DNA of 64,000 nt from Nocardia fusca NBRC 14340 (GCF_001618425.1 NZ_BDCU01000018.1:248001-312000); one strand, 5' to 3'. Shown: positions 18,032-27,914, counted from the first letter of the stretch. The notes: generated by a model from the sequence alone, not told the origin. Made by a program: numbers and translations.

Positions 18032-18376
18032 TTACCGCGCCGCTGCCGGTGCACCGAGCCGTGCGGGGCCGAGCGCATCGGTGAGGAGATGGATCTGCGC
18101 CGGATCCGCCGAGCAGGGAAGCAGGATCAGATCGTCGGCACCCACCTCGGCGATCCGGTCCACTTCGTCGCACAGATGCGCCGTATCGGTGAGCAGGTCG
18201 GGCCGGACCTGCTCGAACATCTCCGGGCCGTAGTAGTTCCGCGCGTAGGACTGCGCGGCCGCGGCCGCATCGTGTCCGAGCTGGAAATAGCGGACGGCCA
18301 GTACCCGGGGGCGGCCGGGCCGGGCGAGCCGAGCCCACTCCGTGCCGACGATATCGAGACCGGTCCGGAGCCCACG
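18032..18376 (-). pseudogene. C-terminal remnant of an LLM-class oxidoreductase
   Basis: An open frame of about 114 codons that starts straight after an in-frame TAG (18377-18379) and has no usable start until ATG 18220. Its translation contains VLAVRYFQLGHDAAAAAQSY, NYYGPEMFEQVRPDLLTDT and DEVDRIAEVGADDLILLPCS, the normal C-terminal third of luciferase-like oxidoreductases (the same closing motif as in the intact gene at 13.8 kb). The N-terminal roughly 180 residues are missing from any frame upstream. Read as a truncated, non-functional gene. Confidence 0.6.
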
Positions 18377-18620
18377 CTAACACGCGGCCGTCGCCGCGTC
18401 CGGGGTATGAGACCGCGCGGACCGGACCCGTCCGGATGCGATGACGCCGGTCGCACGAGCCTGCCCGGTCAGCGGCGCCGGATACCGCCCGTTCACCGGG
18501 GTGGACAGCCATCCGTTACGATCATGACTGCCTCTCGGTCCAGCAACCGGCCGCTGAGTCTGCGAGCGTGCGCTGAGTCGCCGCCGTTTCCTGTGTGATC
18601 GGAGGCTGGGGTGTCGATGC

Positions 18621-19880
18621 GTGCTGGCGAGTTCGGCGGTGACCTTGCGCGGTGATGTTGCCGGGGCGGATCTCGGCCCGGCCGACAATGCGGGCTGGTT
18701 CGATCGGGAACCCTTCGTGCTGCTGGTGGAAGACGATCCCGGAGACGCCCTGCTGGTCGAGGAACTGGTAGCCGACGCCGAACGCGGGATGCGCCTGGAA
18801 TGGGTGCGCACCCTGTCCGAGGCGGCCGCGCGGCTCAGCATCGAGGTGCCCGATTGCGTCCTGCTCGACCTACGGCTGCCCGATGCCCAGGGGCTGGAAG
18901 CGGTGGCCCGGATCCGCGCGCACAACGACCGTGTCGCGGTGGTGGTGATGACCGGGCTCGACGAGGAGAGTACGGGGCTGGCGGCCCTGGCTTCGGGGGC
19001 GCAGGACTATCTGGTCAAGGGCCGGGTCGAGCCGGAGTTGTTCGCTCGCGCGGTGCGCTATGCCATTCAACGTAAACAGGCCGAACGCACCAGCGCGGCC
19101 CTGCAGGCCAGCCAGATGCGGGCCCAGGAGAACGCCCGCCTCGAACGGGGCCTGCTGCCGACTCCACTGCTCGGTGTCGACCGTGCGGTGGATGTGGTGG
19201 CGCGGTACCGCCCGGGGCGGGCCCATTCGCTGCTCGGCGGCGATTTCTACGATGTCGTCCAGGATCCCGACGGCATTGTGCACGTCATCATCGGCGACGT
19301 CTCCGGACACGGACCCGACGCCGCCGCGACCGGTGTCGCGCTGCGCCTGGCCTGGCGCACCCTGGTCCTCTCCGGCGTGACCGGGTCGCGGCAGTTGCGC
19401 TTACTCGAGCAGGTGCTGCTGGCCGAGCGGACCGACCGGCAGACCTTCGCCACCGCGACCGGCCTGACGCTCGATCCGACGACGAGACGGGTCCAGGTGC
19501 GGCGCGCCGGGCATCCGGGCATGTTGCACCACAGCGACGGGGGCCTGTGCTGGCTCGAGGTGCCCGGCGGCCCAGCGCTCGGTTTCATGCCCGGCCGGGC
19601 CGAATGGCCGGCCGCGGAGGTCGAGTTGGCCGCGGGCGCCGGGCTCATGCTGTTCACCGACGGGTTGTTCGAAGGCCGGGTGGGCCGTGCCGACGACCGG
19701 CTCGGGGAAGCCGGTCTGCTGGAGGTCGCCCGGACCGTCCCGGTGGGCCGTCCCGAGGCGTTCGTCGACGAGCTGATCGGGCGAGTCGAGGAACTGGCCG
19801 GGGCGGCGGGCGGTCTCGACGACGACCTGGCCATCATTCATGTGTGCTGGAACGACGGGCGAAAGGGTGGACTACGGTGA
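18621..19880 (+). CDS. Response regulator with SpoIIE/PP2C phosphatase output
   Basis: A 419-residue protein. Residues 30-150 are a receiver domain ([12 protein letters not shown], phospho-acceptor Asp in DCVLLDLRLPD, Thr in VVMTGL, Lys in DYLVKG); residues 155-190 are a helical linker; residues 195-410 are a PPM-type serine phosphatase with metal ligands in GGDFYDVV, GDVSGHGPDAA, FTDGLFEG and LDDDLAIIHV. Such RsbU-like proteins dephosphorylate a STAS antagonist to release a sigma factor. GTG 18621 is the likely start, with GGAGG at 18601 upstream. It overlaps the histidine kinase gene by GTGA, so the pair is co-translated and likely in one phosphorelay. Confidence 0.93.
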   Translation: MLASSAVTLRGDVAGADLGPADNAGWFDREPFVLLVEDDPGDALLVEELVADAERGMRLEWVRTLSEAAARLSIEVPDCVLLDLRLPDAQGLEAVARIRAHNDRVAVVVMTGLDEESTGLAALASGAQDYLVKGRVEPELFARAVRYAIQRKQAERTSAALQASQMRAQENARLERGLLPTPLLGVDRAVDVVARYRPGRAHSLLGGDFYDVVQDPDGIVHVIIGDVSGHGPDAAATGVALRLAWRTLVLSGVTGSRQLRLLEQVLLAERTDRQTFATATGLTLDPTTRRVQVRRAGHPGMLHHSDGGLCWLEVPGGPALGFMPGRAEWPAAEVELAAGAGLMLFTDGLFEGRVGRADDRLGEAGLLEVARTVPVGRPEAFVDELIGRVEELAGAAGGLDDDLAIIHVCWNDGRKGGLR

Positions 19881-21517
19881 CGAACGCCGACTCCCGGGTG
19901 GTGGGCCGGCTGACCGCGCAGGCGTGGTTCCAGCTGGTCTTGGCATTGATGATCCTGGTGGTACTGATCGGCGCGGTGGCGGGTGCCCAGGTCATCTCCA
20001 ACACCAACAAGGTCACCGACCGGCTGGCCCGGCAGACTCTGCCCGCTTCCGCGGAGGCGTACCGGCTGCAGAGTGCGCTGATCAACCAGGAAACCGGCCT
20101 GCGCGGTTATGCGATCGCCGCCGACCCCCAGTTCCTCGAGCCCTACATCGAGGGTTCGCGGGAGCAGGACCGCGCGGCCGCGCGGCTTCGCGAACTGCTG
20201 TCCGACCGGCCCGAACTGATCGCCGACCTCGACGTGATCGAACGCGGGGTACAGCAGTGGCGCACCGAATACGCCGGTCCCCTCGCGGCCACCACGTCGC
20301 CGGAGAAGGCTCGGGCATTGGCCGCGACGACAGCTGTGCGCGCCAAGGGCGTCTTCGATCAGTTGCGTGCCGCGTTCACGGTGCAGAACGACGGACTGGC
20401 CGCCGCGGTCGCCGCGGACAACCGGGCGCTGGAACACGCCCGCACCGTTCGCGATGTGGTGCTGACCGGCATGGTCCTCGTCTTCCTGCTGACCGCAATC
20501 GTGCTGACCGTCCTGCTGCGTAGGCTCGTGGTGCGCCCGCTGGCCGCGCTCGCCGAATCATCGTTGCGGGTGGCCGACGGCGAGTTCGAACATCACATCG
20601 CCAGCCGCGGCCCGGCCGATATCGTGCAGGTCGCCGCGGCCGTGGAGGATATGCGCACCCGGATCGTCACCGAACTGGGTTCCACGCAGTCACAGAGCAC
20701 CCAGCTGCGGCAGCAGAAGGCGGAGCTGGATCTGCAGGCCGACGAACTGCGCCGGTCCAACGCCGAACTGGAGCAGTTCGCCTATGTCGCCTCCCACGAT
20801 CTGCAGGAGCCGCTGCGCAAGGTCGCCTCGTTCTGCCAGCTGCTGGAGAAACGCTACGGTTCCCAGCTCGACGAGCGCGGTAAGCAGTACATCGACTTCG
20901 CGGTCGACGGTGCCAAACGGATGCAGGTGCTCATCAATGATCTGCTCACCTTCTCCCGGGTGGGCCGGGTCAGCGAGGGTGCGCAGCCGGTGCGGCTCGG
21001 TGAACCGCTGGACAAAGCACTCACCAACCTGTCGGGCGCCCTCGAGGAGTCCGACGCCGTGGTCGAGCGGCCGGACGATCTTCCCGAGATCATGGGCGAG
21101 CCGACCCTGCTGACCATGCTGTGGCAGAACCTCATCAGCAACGCGGTCAAATTCCGGCGGCCCGACCACGCACCGGTCGTCCGCATCGAGGTCGCGGCCC
21201 ACGCCGGCGATCCGGAGCTGCGGCTGTTCTCGGTCACCGACAACGGTATCGGCGTCGCACCCGAATTCGCGGAGAAAGTGTTCGTCATCTTCCAGCGGCT
21301 GCACGCCCGCGACGAATACAGCGGCACCGGTATCGGTCTGGCGGTCTGCAAGAAGATCGTCGAATTCCACGGCGGAACCATCTGGATCGACACCGAGAAC
21401 ACGGTGGGAACCCGGATCTGCTTCACCCTCCGTACCGTCGAGGCCGAGCCCGGTGCCGAGAGCCCGGCAGCGCCCGCCGCCGCGACGGAACCCGTACCCG
21501 AAGGAGAAACCGTATGA
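19877..21517 (+). CDS. Sensor histidine kinase, CHASE3-HAMP-HisKA-HATPase
   Basis: A 546-residue membrane sensor kinase. TM1 about residues 18-38 ([20 protein letters not shown]), a periplasm-facing CHASE3-like helical domain ([15 protein letters not shown]) to about 190, TM2 near 195-215, HAMP, then HisKA with the phospho-His in [17 protein letters not shown] and a HATPase domain ([45 protein letters not shown]). It resembles kinases paired with Rcp1-like regulators. It starts at GTG 19877 overlapping the phosphatase gene and ends overlapping the next regulator (ATGA). Confidence 0.95.
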   Translation: MTNADSRVVGRLTAQAWFQLVLALMILVVLIGAVAGAQVISNTNKVTDRLARQTLPASAEAYRLQSALINQETGLRGYAIAADPQFLEPYIEGSREQDRAAARLRELLSDRPELIADLDVIERGVQQWRTEYAGPLAATTSPEKARALAATTAVRAKGVFDQLRAAFTVQNDGLAAAVAADNRALEHARTVRDVVLTGMVLVFLLTAIVLTVLLRRLVVRPLAALAESSLRVADGEFEHHIASRGPADIVQVAAAVEDMRTRIVTELGSTQSQSTQLRQQKAELDLQADELRRSNAELEQFAYVASHDLQEPLRKVASFCQLLEKRYGSQLDERGKQYIDFAVDGAKRMQVLINDLLTFSRVGRVSEGAQPVRLGEPLDKALTNLSGALEESDAVVERPDDLPEIMGEPTLLTMLWQNLISNAVKFRRPDHAPVVRIEVAAHAGDPELRLFSVTDNGIGVAPEFAEKVFVIFQRLHARDEYSGTGIGLAVCKKIVEFHGGTIWIDTENTVGTRICFTLRTVEAEPGAESPAAPAAATEPVPEGETV

Positions 21518-21957
21518 CCGACCCCGGCCAGCCGATCGATATCCTCCTCGTCGAGGACGACCCGGGCGACGAGTTGATGACCAGGGAGGCCTTCGAGGAC
21601 AACAAGATCGGGAACACGCTGCACGTGGCACACGACGGGCAGGAGGCGCTGGACTTCCTGTACCGCGTCGGCCCCTATACCGACGCCCCCCGCCCCGATC
21701 TGATCCTGCTCGACCTGAACCTGCCGAAATACGACGGTCGGCAGGTGCTGGAGAAGATCAAGGCCGATCCCGACCTGTCGCATATCCCGGTGGTCGTGTT
21801 GACGACCTCCGCTGCCGAAGAGGACATCCTGCGCAGCTACAAACTGCACGCCAACGCCTATGTCACCAAACCGGTCGATCTCGACCAGTTCGTGGCGGCG
21901 ATCAAGCAGATCGACGACTTCTTCGTTCAGGTGGTCCGGCTGCCCCGCGCCCACTAG
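21514..21957 (+). CDS. Rcp1-like single-domain response regulator
   Basis: A 147-residue stand-alone receiver: [19 protein letters not shown], phospho-Asp in [42 protein letters not shown]. The inserted loop ([12 protein letters not shown]) is typical of Rcp1 regulators of phytochrome-like kinases. No output domain, so it probably relays phosphate or binds a partner. AAGGAG ribosome site upstream; its ATG overlaps the kinase stop. Confidence 0.95.
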   Translation: MTDPGQPIDILLVEDDPGDELMTREAFEDNKIGNTLHVAHDGQEALDFLYRVGPYTDAPRPDLILLDLNLPKYDGRQVLEKIKADPDLSHIPVVVLTTSAAEEDILRSYKLHANAYVTKPVDLDQFVAAIKQIDDFFVQVVRLPRAH

Positions 21958-21990
21958 CCGGCCGCCGGCCGCGGGGCAGCCGGACGCTGC

Positions 21991-22359
21991 TCAGGATGCC
22001 GCGGGGTTCGCGCCCGCGGCGAGTGCGTCCGCCAGCGATTCGTGCACCGACAGCAACTTGTCGAGACCGGTGAGTTCCACGGGCCGGCGCACGGCGTCGG
22101 AGACGACCACGCGCAGGCCAGCAGCGGGCTCGGCCGCCTCGGAGATCACGAGCAGCACGCTCAAACCGGCCGACCCGAGGAAACCGACCTCCGACATATC
22201 CACGACCAGTGGGTCTCCGCCGCGCTGGGCGTCTTCGAGAGCGGCCTGCAACTGGGGCGCCGAAGCCATATCGACCTCACCCTGCACCGTGACGATCGCG
22301 GTTCCGTTCTCCGCTCGCACCGCTACATCGAGCAGGCGGGGCGCGTTGTCGCCGCTCAT
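21991..22359 (-). CDS. STAS-domain anti-sigma factor antagonist
   Basis: A 122-residue STAS protein of the SpoIIAA/RsbV type. The family core VVDMSEVGFLGSAGLSVLLVISEAA contains the serine that an RsbW-like kinase phosphorylates and the upstream phosphatase would dephosphorylate. Start ATG 22359 has GGAGGAG 6 nt upstream; a longer in-frame extension to 22443 lacks such a site. Convergent with the receiver gene and divergent from the RsbW-like gene. Confidence 0.93.
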   Translation of the reverse strand: MSGDNAPRLLDVAVRAENGTAIVTVQGEVDMASAPQLQAALEDAQRGGDPLVVDMSEVGFLGSAGLSVLLVISEAAEPAAGLRVVVSDAVRRPVELTGLDKLLSVHESLADALAAGANPAAS

Positions 22360-22745
22360 CGCCGCTCCTCCGGCTCGCAATTCGTCACTTTTCCACCTCT
22401 GCAGTATCGAGGCCCCGCCGCGGAACGCGAGTGGGGCCGGCACAGATCTTCGTAACGAAATCTACCCGATCGCGAAATAGTAGTCACCGGCGCCGGCCGG
22501 GCCGTCGAATCCGTAATCCATGCCACGTTTGAGCCGGGCGCAGTGGTGATCACCGGGCGTGATCCACAACGCGTCGGGCGGAGGCGACCGGGGCGGGAAC
22601 CCTCCGCGGGAGCGCTCGAATGCCCCGGAAACGAATGGGTATGGCTAGCAGTGAGCACATAGTCCCGACAGGACAGCACGCCGAACGCCACGGACCCGGT
22701 ACCGCCTACGCCGTCCGTCCGGCGAGACCTACAGGAGGCGATCAG

Positions 22746-23165
22746 GTGACGACGACCCGCCCGTCCGGGCTGGACAGTCCGCCGACCCGATGGGAGTTAC
22801 AGTTTCCGGCGAAAGCCGACCGGCTCGCCGAGGTCAGGCACCGGACACAGGAGTGGCTGGCGCAGTGCCCGCTCGGCGAAGACCAAGCCTATGACGTGCT
22901 GCTGGCCGTGGGGGAGGCCTGCGCGAACGCGATCGAGCACGGTCACCGCGGTGACGGCGGCACCATCCGGTTGCGCTTCGAGCGCGAGGCCGGCGGCCTG
23001 CACATCACGGTGGCCGATCACGGCCGCTGGAAGAGTCCCGACCCCGGCCCGGACCAGGTCCGGGGGCGCGGGATGGCCATCATCCGCGCGCTGGTTCCGG
23101 AGGTGGAGGTCATCATCTCCGCCAGCGGCACGACCGTCGAGATGCGGATCCCGCTGCCTCGGTGA
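22746..23165 (+). CDS. RsbW-like anti-sigma factor serine kinase
   Basis: A 139-residue GHKL ATPase. N box in AVGEACANAIEHGH, G1 region in VADHGRWKSPDPG, and G2 in RGRGMAIIRALVPEVEV. Such proteins hold a sigma factor inactive and phosphorylate a STAS antagonist. GTG 22746 has AGGAGG 8 nt upstream. Its sigma partner is not encoded in the window; the STAS protein next door is the likely antagonist. Confidence 0.93.
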   Translation: MTTTRPSGLDSPPTRWELQFPAKADRLAEVRHRTQEWLAQCPLGEDQAYDVLLAVGEACANAIEHGHRGDGGTIRLRFEREAGGLHITVADHGRWKSPDPGPDQVRGRGMAIIRALVPEVEVIISASGTTVEMRIPLPR

Positions 23166-23180
23166 ACACGCCCGGCTGCC

Positions 23181-24251
23181 TCAGTCGAGGCGGTAGAAGC
23201 GCCAGAAACCGAAATTGTCGATCGGCAGCACCCGCACCGTGGTGAAGCCCGCGGCGAGCGCGTAGTCACGCAGGATGCGCTGCCGCATGACGGTGCCGGT
23301 GCCGGCACTGGGCGGACTCGACATCCCGTCCGGGAGACAGACGAAAAGGCTGAACCCGTACATCAGCCGCTCGAGGTCGTCGCCGCCGGGCGCGAACTCC
23401 TCGGCCACCGCCTCGTCCATCACCACCAGTGGGGCGCCCGGACGTAGCGCGCGCCGCACAGCGGCCAGCACCTCGACGGGACGGGGCATATCGTGGACGC
23501 ATTCGAAGGCGAAGGCGATATCGAAGCCGCTCTCGGGGAGTTGTGCCGCGTCCGCGACCGTGAACTCGCTGCGCGCGGCGACGCCCGCCGCGGCGGCGTT
23601 GCGCAGCGCCAGCCGCACCGACGGCGCATCGATGTCGACTCCGTGCACCAGCGCGTCCGGGTAGGCACGGGCCAGGGCGATCGCCGACCACCCCGCACCG
23701 CAGCCGATATCGAGAATGCGGGCGCCGGGAGCCCGCATCAGTGTATCCACGGCGGGGACCCCCGCCAGCGCATCGGCGAGGCGATGCTCGTACCAGGGCC
23801 GGTTGCCGTCGGCCTGGGCCTCCCGGGCGTCGTCCCCGAGCTCCTCCCAGCTCACCCCGCCGCCGGTGCGGTACGCGTCGAGCAGCCGCGGCAGCGTCGG
23901 CCCCGTCGCGCCGAACAAGCGGGCGAAGGGAGCCAGATAGTTGAGGCTGTGTTCATCGGTGAGCACCTCGGCCGTCGTGGCCGCGATCGCGAAGACCCGC
24001 TCGTCGGCGTCGCCGTCCCGGTGGACCATCAGCAGACCGGTCACCGCCTGCTGTTCCAGCCATTCCCGCGTGTAGCGGGGGTGGGTGGCGGTGCGCACGG
24101 CCAATTGCCCGGCGGTCGCCGGCCCCTCGCGCGCCAGACTGCGGTACCAGCCGAGCCGGTCACCGACGAATATCGACAGCAGGTCGATGGTGCCCAGCAC
24201 CGCGTGGAGAACCCGGTCCGCCACCGCGGCGGCGTCCTTGTCGGCGTCCAT
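23181..24251 (-). CDS. SAM-dependent methyltransferase with N-terminal dimerisation/HTH-like domain
   Basis: A 356-residue class I methyltransferase. Residues 1-140 form a helical winged-helix-like segment (LLSIFVGDRLGWYRSL, YTREWLEQQAVTGLL) seen in O-methyltransferase-type enzymes; the SAM site is ILDIGCGAGWSAIALARAYPDA near residue 180, with HGVDID and FAFECVHDMPRP following. The substrate is unknown. Similar mycobacterial proteins are simply annotated as methyltransferases. Confidence 0.9.
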   Translation of the reverse strand: MDADKDAAAVADRVLHAVLGTIDLLSIFVGDRLGWYRSLAREGPATAGQLAVRTATHPRYTREWLEQQAVTGLLMVHRDGDADERVFAIAATTAEVLTDEHSLNYLAPFARLFGATGPTLPRLLDAYRTGGGVSWEELGDDAREAQADGNRPWYEHRLADALAGVPAVDTLMRAPGARILDIGCGAGWSAIALARAYPDALVHGVDIDAPSVRLALRNAAAAGVAARSEFTVADAAQLPESGFDIAFAFECVHDMPRPVEVLAAVRRALRPGAPLVVMDEAVAEEFAPGGDDLERLMYGFSLFVCLPDGMSSPPSAGTGTVMRQRILRDYALAAGFTTVRVLPIDNFGFWRFYRLD

Positions 24252-24327
24252 ACCGCCACTATCCCCGCGGAAGTCTTCGCCGTGGGGAACCCGCGGGGTT
24301 TCGGCCGCGGTGTCCTGTTCTCGGCGG

Positions 24328-24990
24328 TCAGCGGCGCAGGACCTTGCGGGCGGTCCAGTTGCCGAGGAACTGGATACCCTGCACCCCGGCGATGATGATC
24401 AGGGTTGCCACCAGCGTGACCTCCCAGTCGAACCGCTGGTATCCGTACACCAGGGCGAAATCGCCGAGCCCGCCGCCGCCGACCGTGCCCGCCATGGCGG
24501 ACATGTCCACGATGGCGATGATGACAAAGGTGTAGCCGAGGATCAGCGGGCCCAATGCCTCGGGAATGAGCAGCGTCAGGATGATCCGCAGTGGTCCCGC
24601 GCCCATCGCGCGCGCCGCCTCGATCACGCCGGGATCCACCGTGACCAGATTCTGTTCCACGATCCGGGCGATACCGAAGGAGGCGGCCACGATCATCACG
24701 AAGGCCGCCGCCTCGGTGCCGATGGTGGTACCCACCACTTCGAGCGTGATCGGGCCCAGAGCGGCCAGCAGGATGATGAACGGAATCGGGCGCACGACAT
24801 TGACCAGCACATTGAGCACCCAGTTGATCGGGCTGTTGGCCAGCAGCCCGCCCTTGCGGGTGGTGTAGAGCGCGGTGCCCAGGAAGAGCCCGACGAGGCC
24901 GCCCACCACGAAGGTGAGCAGCACGAGATAGATGGTGGTGCCGACGGCCTCGGTGAGGATCGGCCGCAATTTGTCCCAATCGGTCTGCAT
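24328..24990 (-). CDS. metI: Methionine ABC transporter permease
   Basis: A 220-residue inner-membrane permease with five TM segments and the EAA loop EAARAMGAGPLRIILTLLIPEALGPLI that docks to MetN. It imports D/L-methionine with MetN and MetQ. It starts 11 bp after the metN stop, within a metQ-metN-metI operon. Confidence 0.95.
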   Translation of the reverse strand: MQTDWDKLRPILTEAVGTTIYLVLLTFVVGGLVGLFLGTALYTTRKGGLLANSPINWVLNVLVNVVRPIPFIILLAALGPITLEVVGTTIGTEAAAFVMIVAASFGIARIVEQNLVTVDPGVIEAARAMGAGPLRIILTLLIPEALGPLILGYTFVIIAIVDMSAMAGTVGGGGLGDFALVYGYQRFDWEVTLVATLIIIAGVQGIQFLGNWTARKVLRR

Positions 24991-25001
24991 ATCGGTCCTC
25001 G

Positions 25002-26030
25002 CTACCGCTGGTCCAGTTGGGCGATCACCTTCTCGACGGCCTCGTCCGGGCCGTCGAGTGCGAGGGTGATACTGCCGAAGGTCTTGTCCTGCAGAGTGCT
25101 CACTCCGCCGTACACCACCTCGAAGCCCACTCCGGCCCGGGCAGCGGTGGTCAGCGCGGGGCCGATACCCCGCGCGTCGTCGATATCGACCGTTACCAGC
25201 CGGCCCCGGTGCAGTTCGTCGAGGCGGCGCAGTTCCGCGGGTGCGGGGCGGTTGTGCAACACCGTCTCGACGAACGAGCGGGTGGGGGCCGACTGCGGAG
25301 TGGCGAATACGTCGAAGGTCTTCGCCAGTTCCACGATCCGGCCTTCCGCCAGCACCGCGACCCGATCGGCGACCGCCCGGATGACATCCATCTCGTGCGT
25401 GATCACCACGATGGTCACCCCCAGTTCGGTGTTGATCTTGCGCAGCAGGCGCAGCACCTCACCGGTGGTTTCCGGGTCCAGCGCCGAGGTGGCCTCGTCC
25501 GCCAGCAACAGGGACGGCGAGGTGGCCAGCGCTCGCGCGATACCCACCCGTTGCTTCTGCCCACCCGAGAGCTGGTCCGGGTAGCTGCGGGCCTTGTCGG
25601 AGAGTCCGACGAAGTCCAGCAGCTCGGCGAGGCGCTCCTTACGTTTCGCACGCGGCCAGCCCGCCACCTTCAGCGGGTACTCGATATTCCCGGCCGCCGT
25701 CCGGGAGCGGAAGAGGTTGAACTGCTGGAAGACCATGCCGATATCGCGGCGGATCTGCCGCACCCGCGCCTCCGGGACTCCGGTGATCGGGGTGCCGGAG
25801 ATCTCGATGGTGCCGCTGGTGGGTTTCTCCAGGGCGTTGATGAGCCGTACCAGGGTGCTCTTACCGGCTCCGGAGTAGCCGATCACACCGAAGATCTCGC
25901 CCTTCTCGATCCGGAGATCGATATCGGACAGTGCCGTGTCCGCACGCTTCCCGGTGTGGAAGATCTTGGTCACGGCACGGAATTCGACCGCGGGGACCGC
26001 GGACTCCGGGCCGGCCGAGGTGTCGCTCAC
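25002..26030 (-). CDS. metN: Methionine ABC transporter ATP-binding protein
   Basis: A 342-residue ATPase. Walker A GYSGAGKSTLVRLINALE, Q-loop FQQFNLFRSRT, signature LSGGQKQRVGIARALA, Walker B LLLADEATSALDPET and H-loop VITHEMDVI are intact. The last about 90 residues form the ACT-like NIL domain that binds methionine and inhibits transport. Start GTG 26030 overlaps the metQ stop by four bases. Confidence 0.96.
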   Translation of the reverse strand: MSDTSAGPESAVPAVEFRAVTKIFHTGKRADTALSDIDLRIEKGEIFGVIGYSGAGKSTLVRLINALEKPTSGTIEISGTPITGVPEARVRQIRRDIGMVFQQFNLFRSRTAAGNIEYPLKVAGWPRAKRKERLAELLDFVGLSDKARSYPDQLSGGQKQRVGIARALATSPSLLLADEATSALDPETTGEVLRLLRKINTELGVTIVVITHEMDVIRAVADRVAVLAEGRIVELAKTFDVFATPQSAPTRSFVETVLHNRPAPAELRRLDELHRGRLVTVDIDDARGIGPALTTAARAGVGFEVVYGGVSTLQDKTFGSITLALDGPDEAVEKVIAQLDQR

Positions 26031-26896
26031 TTGCCGTCGCGGATCGTCTGCTGCACCCGCTGCAGAATCGGCTCCAGCTCCGGGCCGCTGCGCCGGACCT
26101 CGACCGAGGTGCCCTTGGAGGATTCGGCGAGGGCCTGCTGGACCTCGGAATCGTGCCAGATCTCGACCAGCCGCTGATAGGTCGGGTCCGCCTTGTCCTC
26201 GGCGCGGGCGACGAACGCGTTGATGTACGGCTCGGCGCCCGGGCTGGACGGATCGTCCTTGTACAGGGCCGAGAGCGGATCGACACCGGACCGTTCCAGG
26301 TAGGTGTTGTTGATGACGGAGCCGTCCACCGAGGCCAGCGACAGCGCGGTCTGCGCCGCGTCGACCGGGGTCACCTTCACCTTGGACGCACCCCGGTCGA
26401 TATCGGCGGGGGAGGGCGCCAGGGTGTCCGAGGACAGTTTCACCAGGCCCGCGGCCTCCAGGACGAACAGAGCGCGTGCCTGGTTGGAGGGGTCGTTGGG
26501 AATGGCGATCTCGCCACCGGCGGGGATATCGGCCACCGACTTGTGTTTCTTCGAGTACAGACCCAGCGGGACGATCTGGGTGGCCCCGATCGGGGTCAGG
26601 TCGGCGTTGTTGGCGACATTGTATTCGCCGAGGAACTGCAGGTGCTGGAAGAGATTGACGTCGATCTGCCCCTGCGTGAGGGCAATATTGGGCTGGGAGT
26701 AGTCGGAGTAGTTCGTGATCTGGAGGGTGATCCCCGCATCCTGCGCCTTCTGCTCGAACACGTCCCACGCTCGATCGCTCTCGGTGGTGCCGATGCGCAC
26801 CACATCGTCGGAGCCTGCGTTACCGCCGCAGCCGGTGAGGGCGAGTGCCGCGGCGATGGTCAACGCCGGTATCGCCAGTACCCGTGGGAATTTCAA
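26027..26896 (-). CDS. metQ: Methionine-binding lipoprotein
   Basis: A 289-residue substrate-binding lipoprotein of the NlpA/MetQ family. The signal peptide LKFPRVLAIPALTIAAALALTGC ends in a lipobox; the mature domain has NYSDYSQPNIALTQGQIDVNLFQH and YSKKHKSVADIPAGGEIAIPND. TTG 26896 is chosen because GGGAGCAGG lies just upstream and no ATG/GTG gives a better signal peptide. First gene of metQNI. Confidence 0.93.
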   Translation of the reverse strand: MKFPRVLAIPALTIAAALALTGCGGNAGSDDVVRIGTTESDRAWDVFEQKAQDAGITLQITNYSDYSQPNIALTQGQIDVNLFQHLQFLGEYNVANNADLTPIGATQIVPLGLYSKKHKSVADIPAGGEIAIPNDPSNQARALFVLEAAGLVKLSSDTLAPSPADIDRGASKVKVTPVDAAQTALSLASVDGSVINNTYLERSGVDPLSALYKDDPSSPGAEPYINAFVARAEDKADPTYQRLVEIWHDSEVQQALAESSKGTSVEVRRSGPELEPILQRVQQTIRDGK

Positions 26897-27029
26897 CGCC
26901 TGCTCCCGATTGCTCGTGGCCGTATGGACTCGACCATCCAAGCGGCGGGTGCACGGGCCCGGCAACGGTTGGGATTGGGCTGAACGAAATTCTGGCCGGA
27001 GCCGGACGTGACCGCCTAGTTTGCGCACA

Positions 27030-27911
27030 ATGCGAGGTCTGCGTCGTTCTGCCGTTGTTCCGGTCCTGATCGCGCTGGCCGCGCTCCTGCCCGCCTGTGG
27101 TGCGGAGCGCGACCCCGGCGTGGTGCGGATCGGCGTGAACGATCTGGCCCTGCCGCACTGGGAGGTCTACCGGGAGAAAGCGGCCGAACGCGGAATCACC
27201 GTGGAGTTCGTCAACTTCTCCGACTACAACCAGCCCAACCCGGCGCTGTCGCAGGGCCGGATCGATCTCAACAAATTCCAGCATGTGCGTTATCTGGCCA
27301 ATTACAACGTCGCCGACAACGACGATTTGACACCCATCGGCGCCACCGAGATCTTCCCGCTGACCCTCTACTCGAGGAAACACGAGTCGGTGGCCGATAT
27401 CCCGCCCGGCGGCGAGATCACCCTGAGCAACAATCCCGCCAACCACGTGCGGCCGCTGCTCGGGCTGGCCGCGGCGGGGTTGATCGTCCTGAAGGGTGGC
27501 GCCGGCTGGGATTCGCGTATCGAGGATGTGGACACCGCGGCGTCGCGGGTCCGGCTGACCCCGATCGATCCGACCCTGACCGCGCAGTCCCTGGACAGTG
27601 TGGATGCCGCCTTCGTGGACGATACGTTCGCCGTGCCTGCCGGACTCACCGCCGACGATGTCCTCTACACCGACGATCCGCAGCGTCCGGAACTGACCCA
27701 GTACATCAATATCTTCGCGGCCCGCGCCGAGGACAAAGACGACCCGACCCTGCTGGCCCTGGCCCAGCTGTACCACGACCCCGCCGTAGCGGCGGCCATC
27801 CGCGCCGAATCCGGGTACGACGGGATCTTCAAGTACAACGATCCGGCCGAATTGCGGGCCACTCTCGCCGAATTGGAAGCCACGTTCCGGGACCGTTCCG
27901 GACCGCGGTGA
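27030..27911 (+). CDS. Second MetQ/NlpA-family substrate-binding lipoprotein
   Basis: A 293-residue MetQ paralogue: signal peptide ending in LAALLPAC (lipobox), then VEFVNFSDYNQPNPALSQGRIDLNKFQH and YSRKHESVADIPPGGEITLSNNPAN, the same signatures as MetQ but clearly divergent. It has no ATPase or permease of its own, so probably shares MetNI or serves another ligand. ATG 27030 is 7 nt after a TAGTTT hexamer with no Shine-Dalgarno sequence, suggesting a leaderless transcript. Divergent from metQ with 133 bp between starts. Confidence 0.9.
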   Translation: MRGLRRSAVVPVLIALAALLPACGAERDPGVVRIGVNDLALPHWEVYREKAAERGITVEFVNFSDYNQPNPALSQGRIDLNKFQHVRYLANYNVADNDDLTPIGATEIFPLTLYSRKHESVADIPPGGEITLSNNPANHVRPLLGLAAAGLIVLKGGAGWDSRIEDVDTAASRVRLTPIDPTLTAQSLDSVDAAFVDDTFAVPAGLTADDVLYTDDPQRPELTQYINIFAARAEDKDDPTLLALAQLYHDPAVAAAIRAESGYDGIFKYNDPAELRATLAELEATFRDRSGPR

Positions 27912-27914
27912 GTC

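Noticed and set aside
17795..18598. Plus-strand 267-codon frame
   Set aside because: Overlaps the LLM remnant on the other strand and has no protein-like features.
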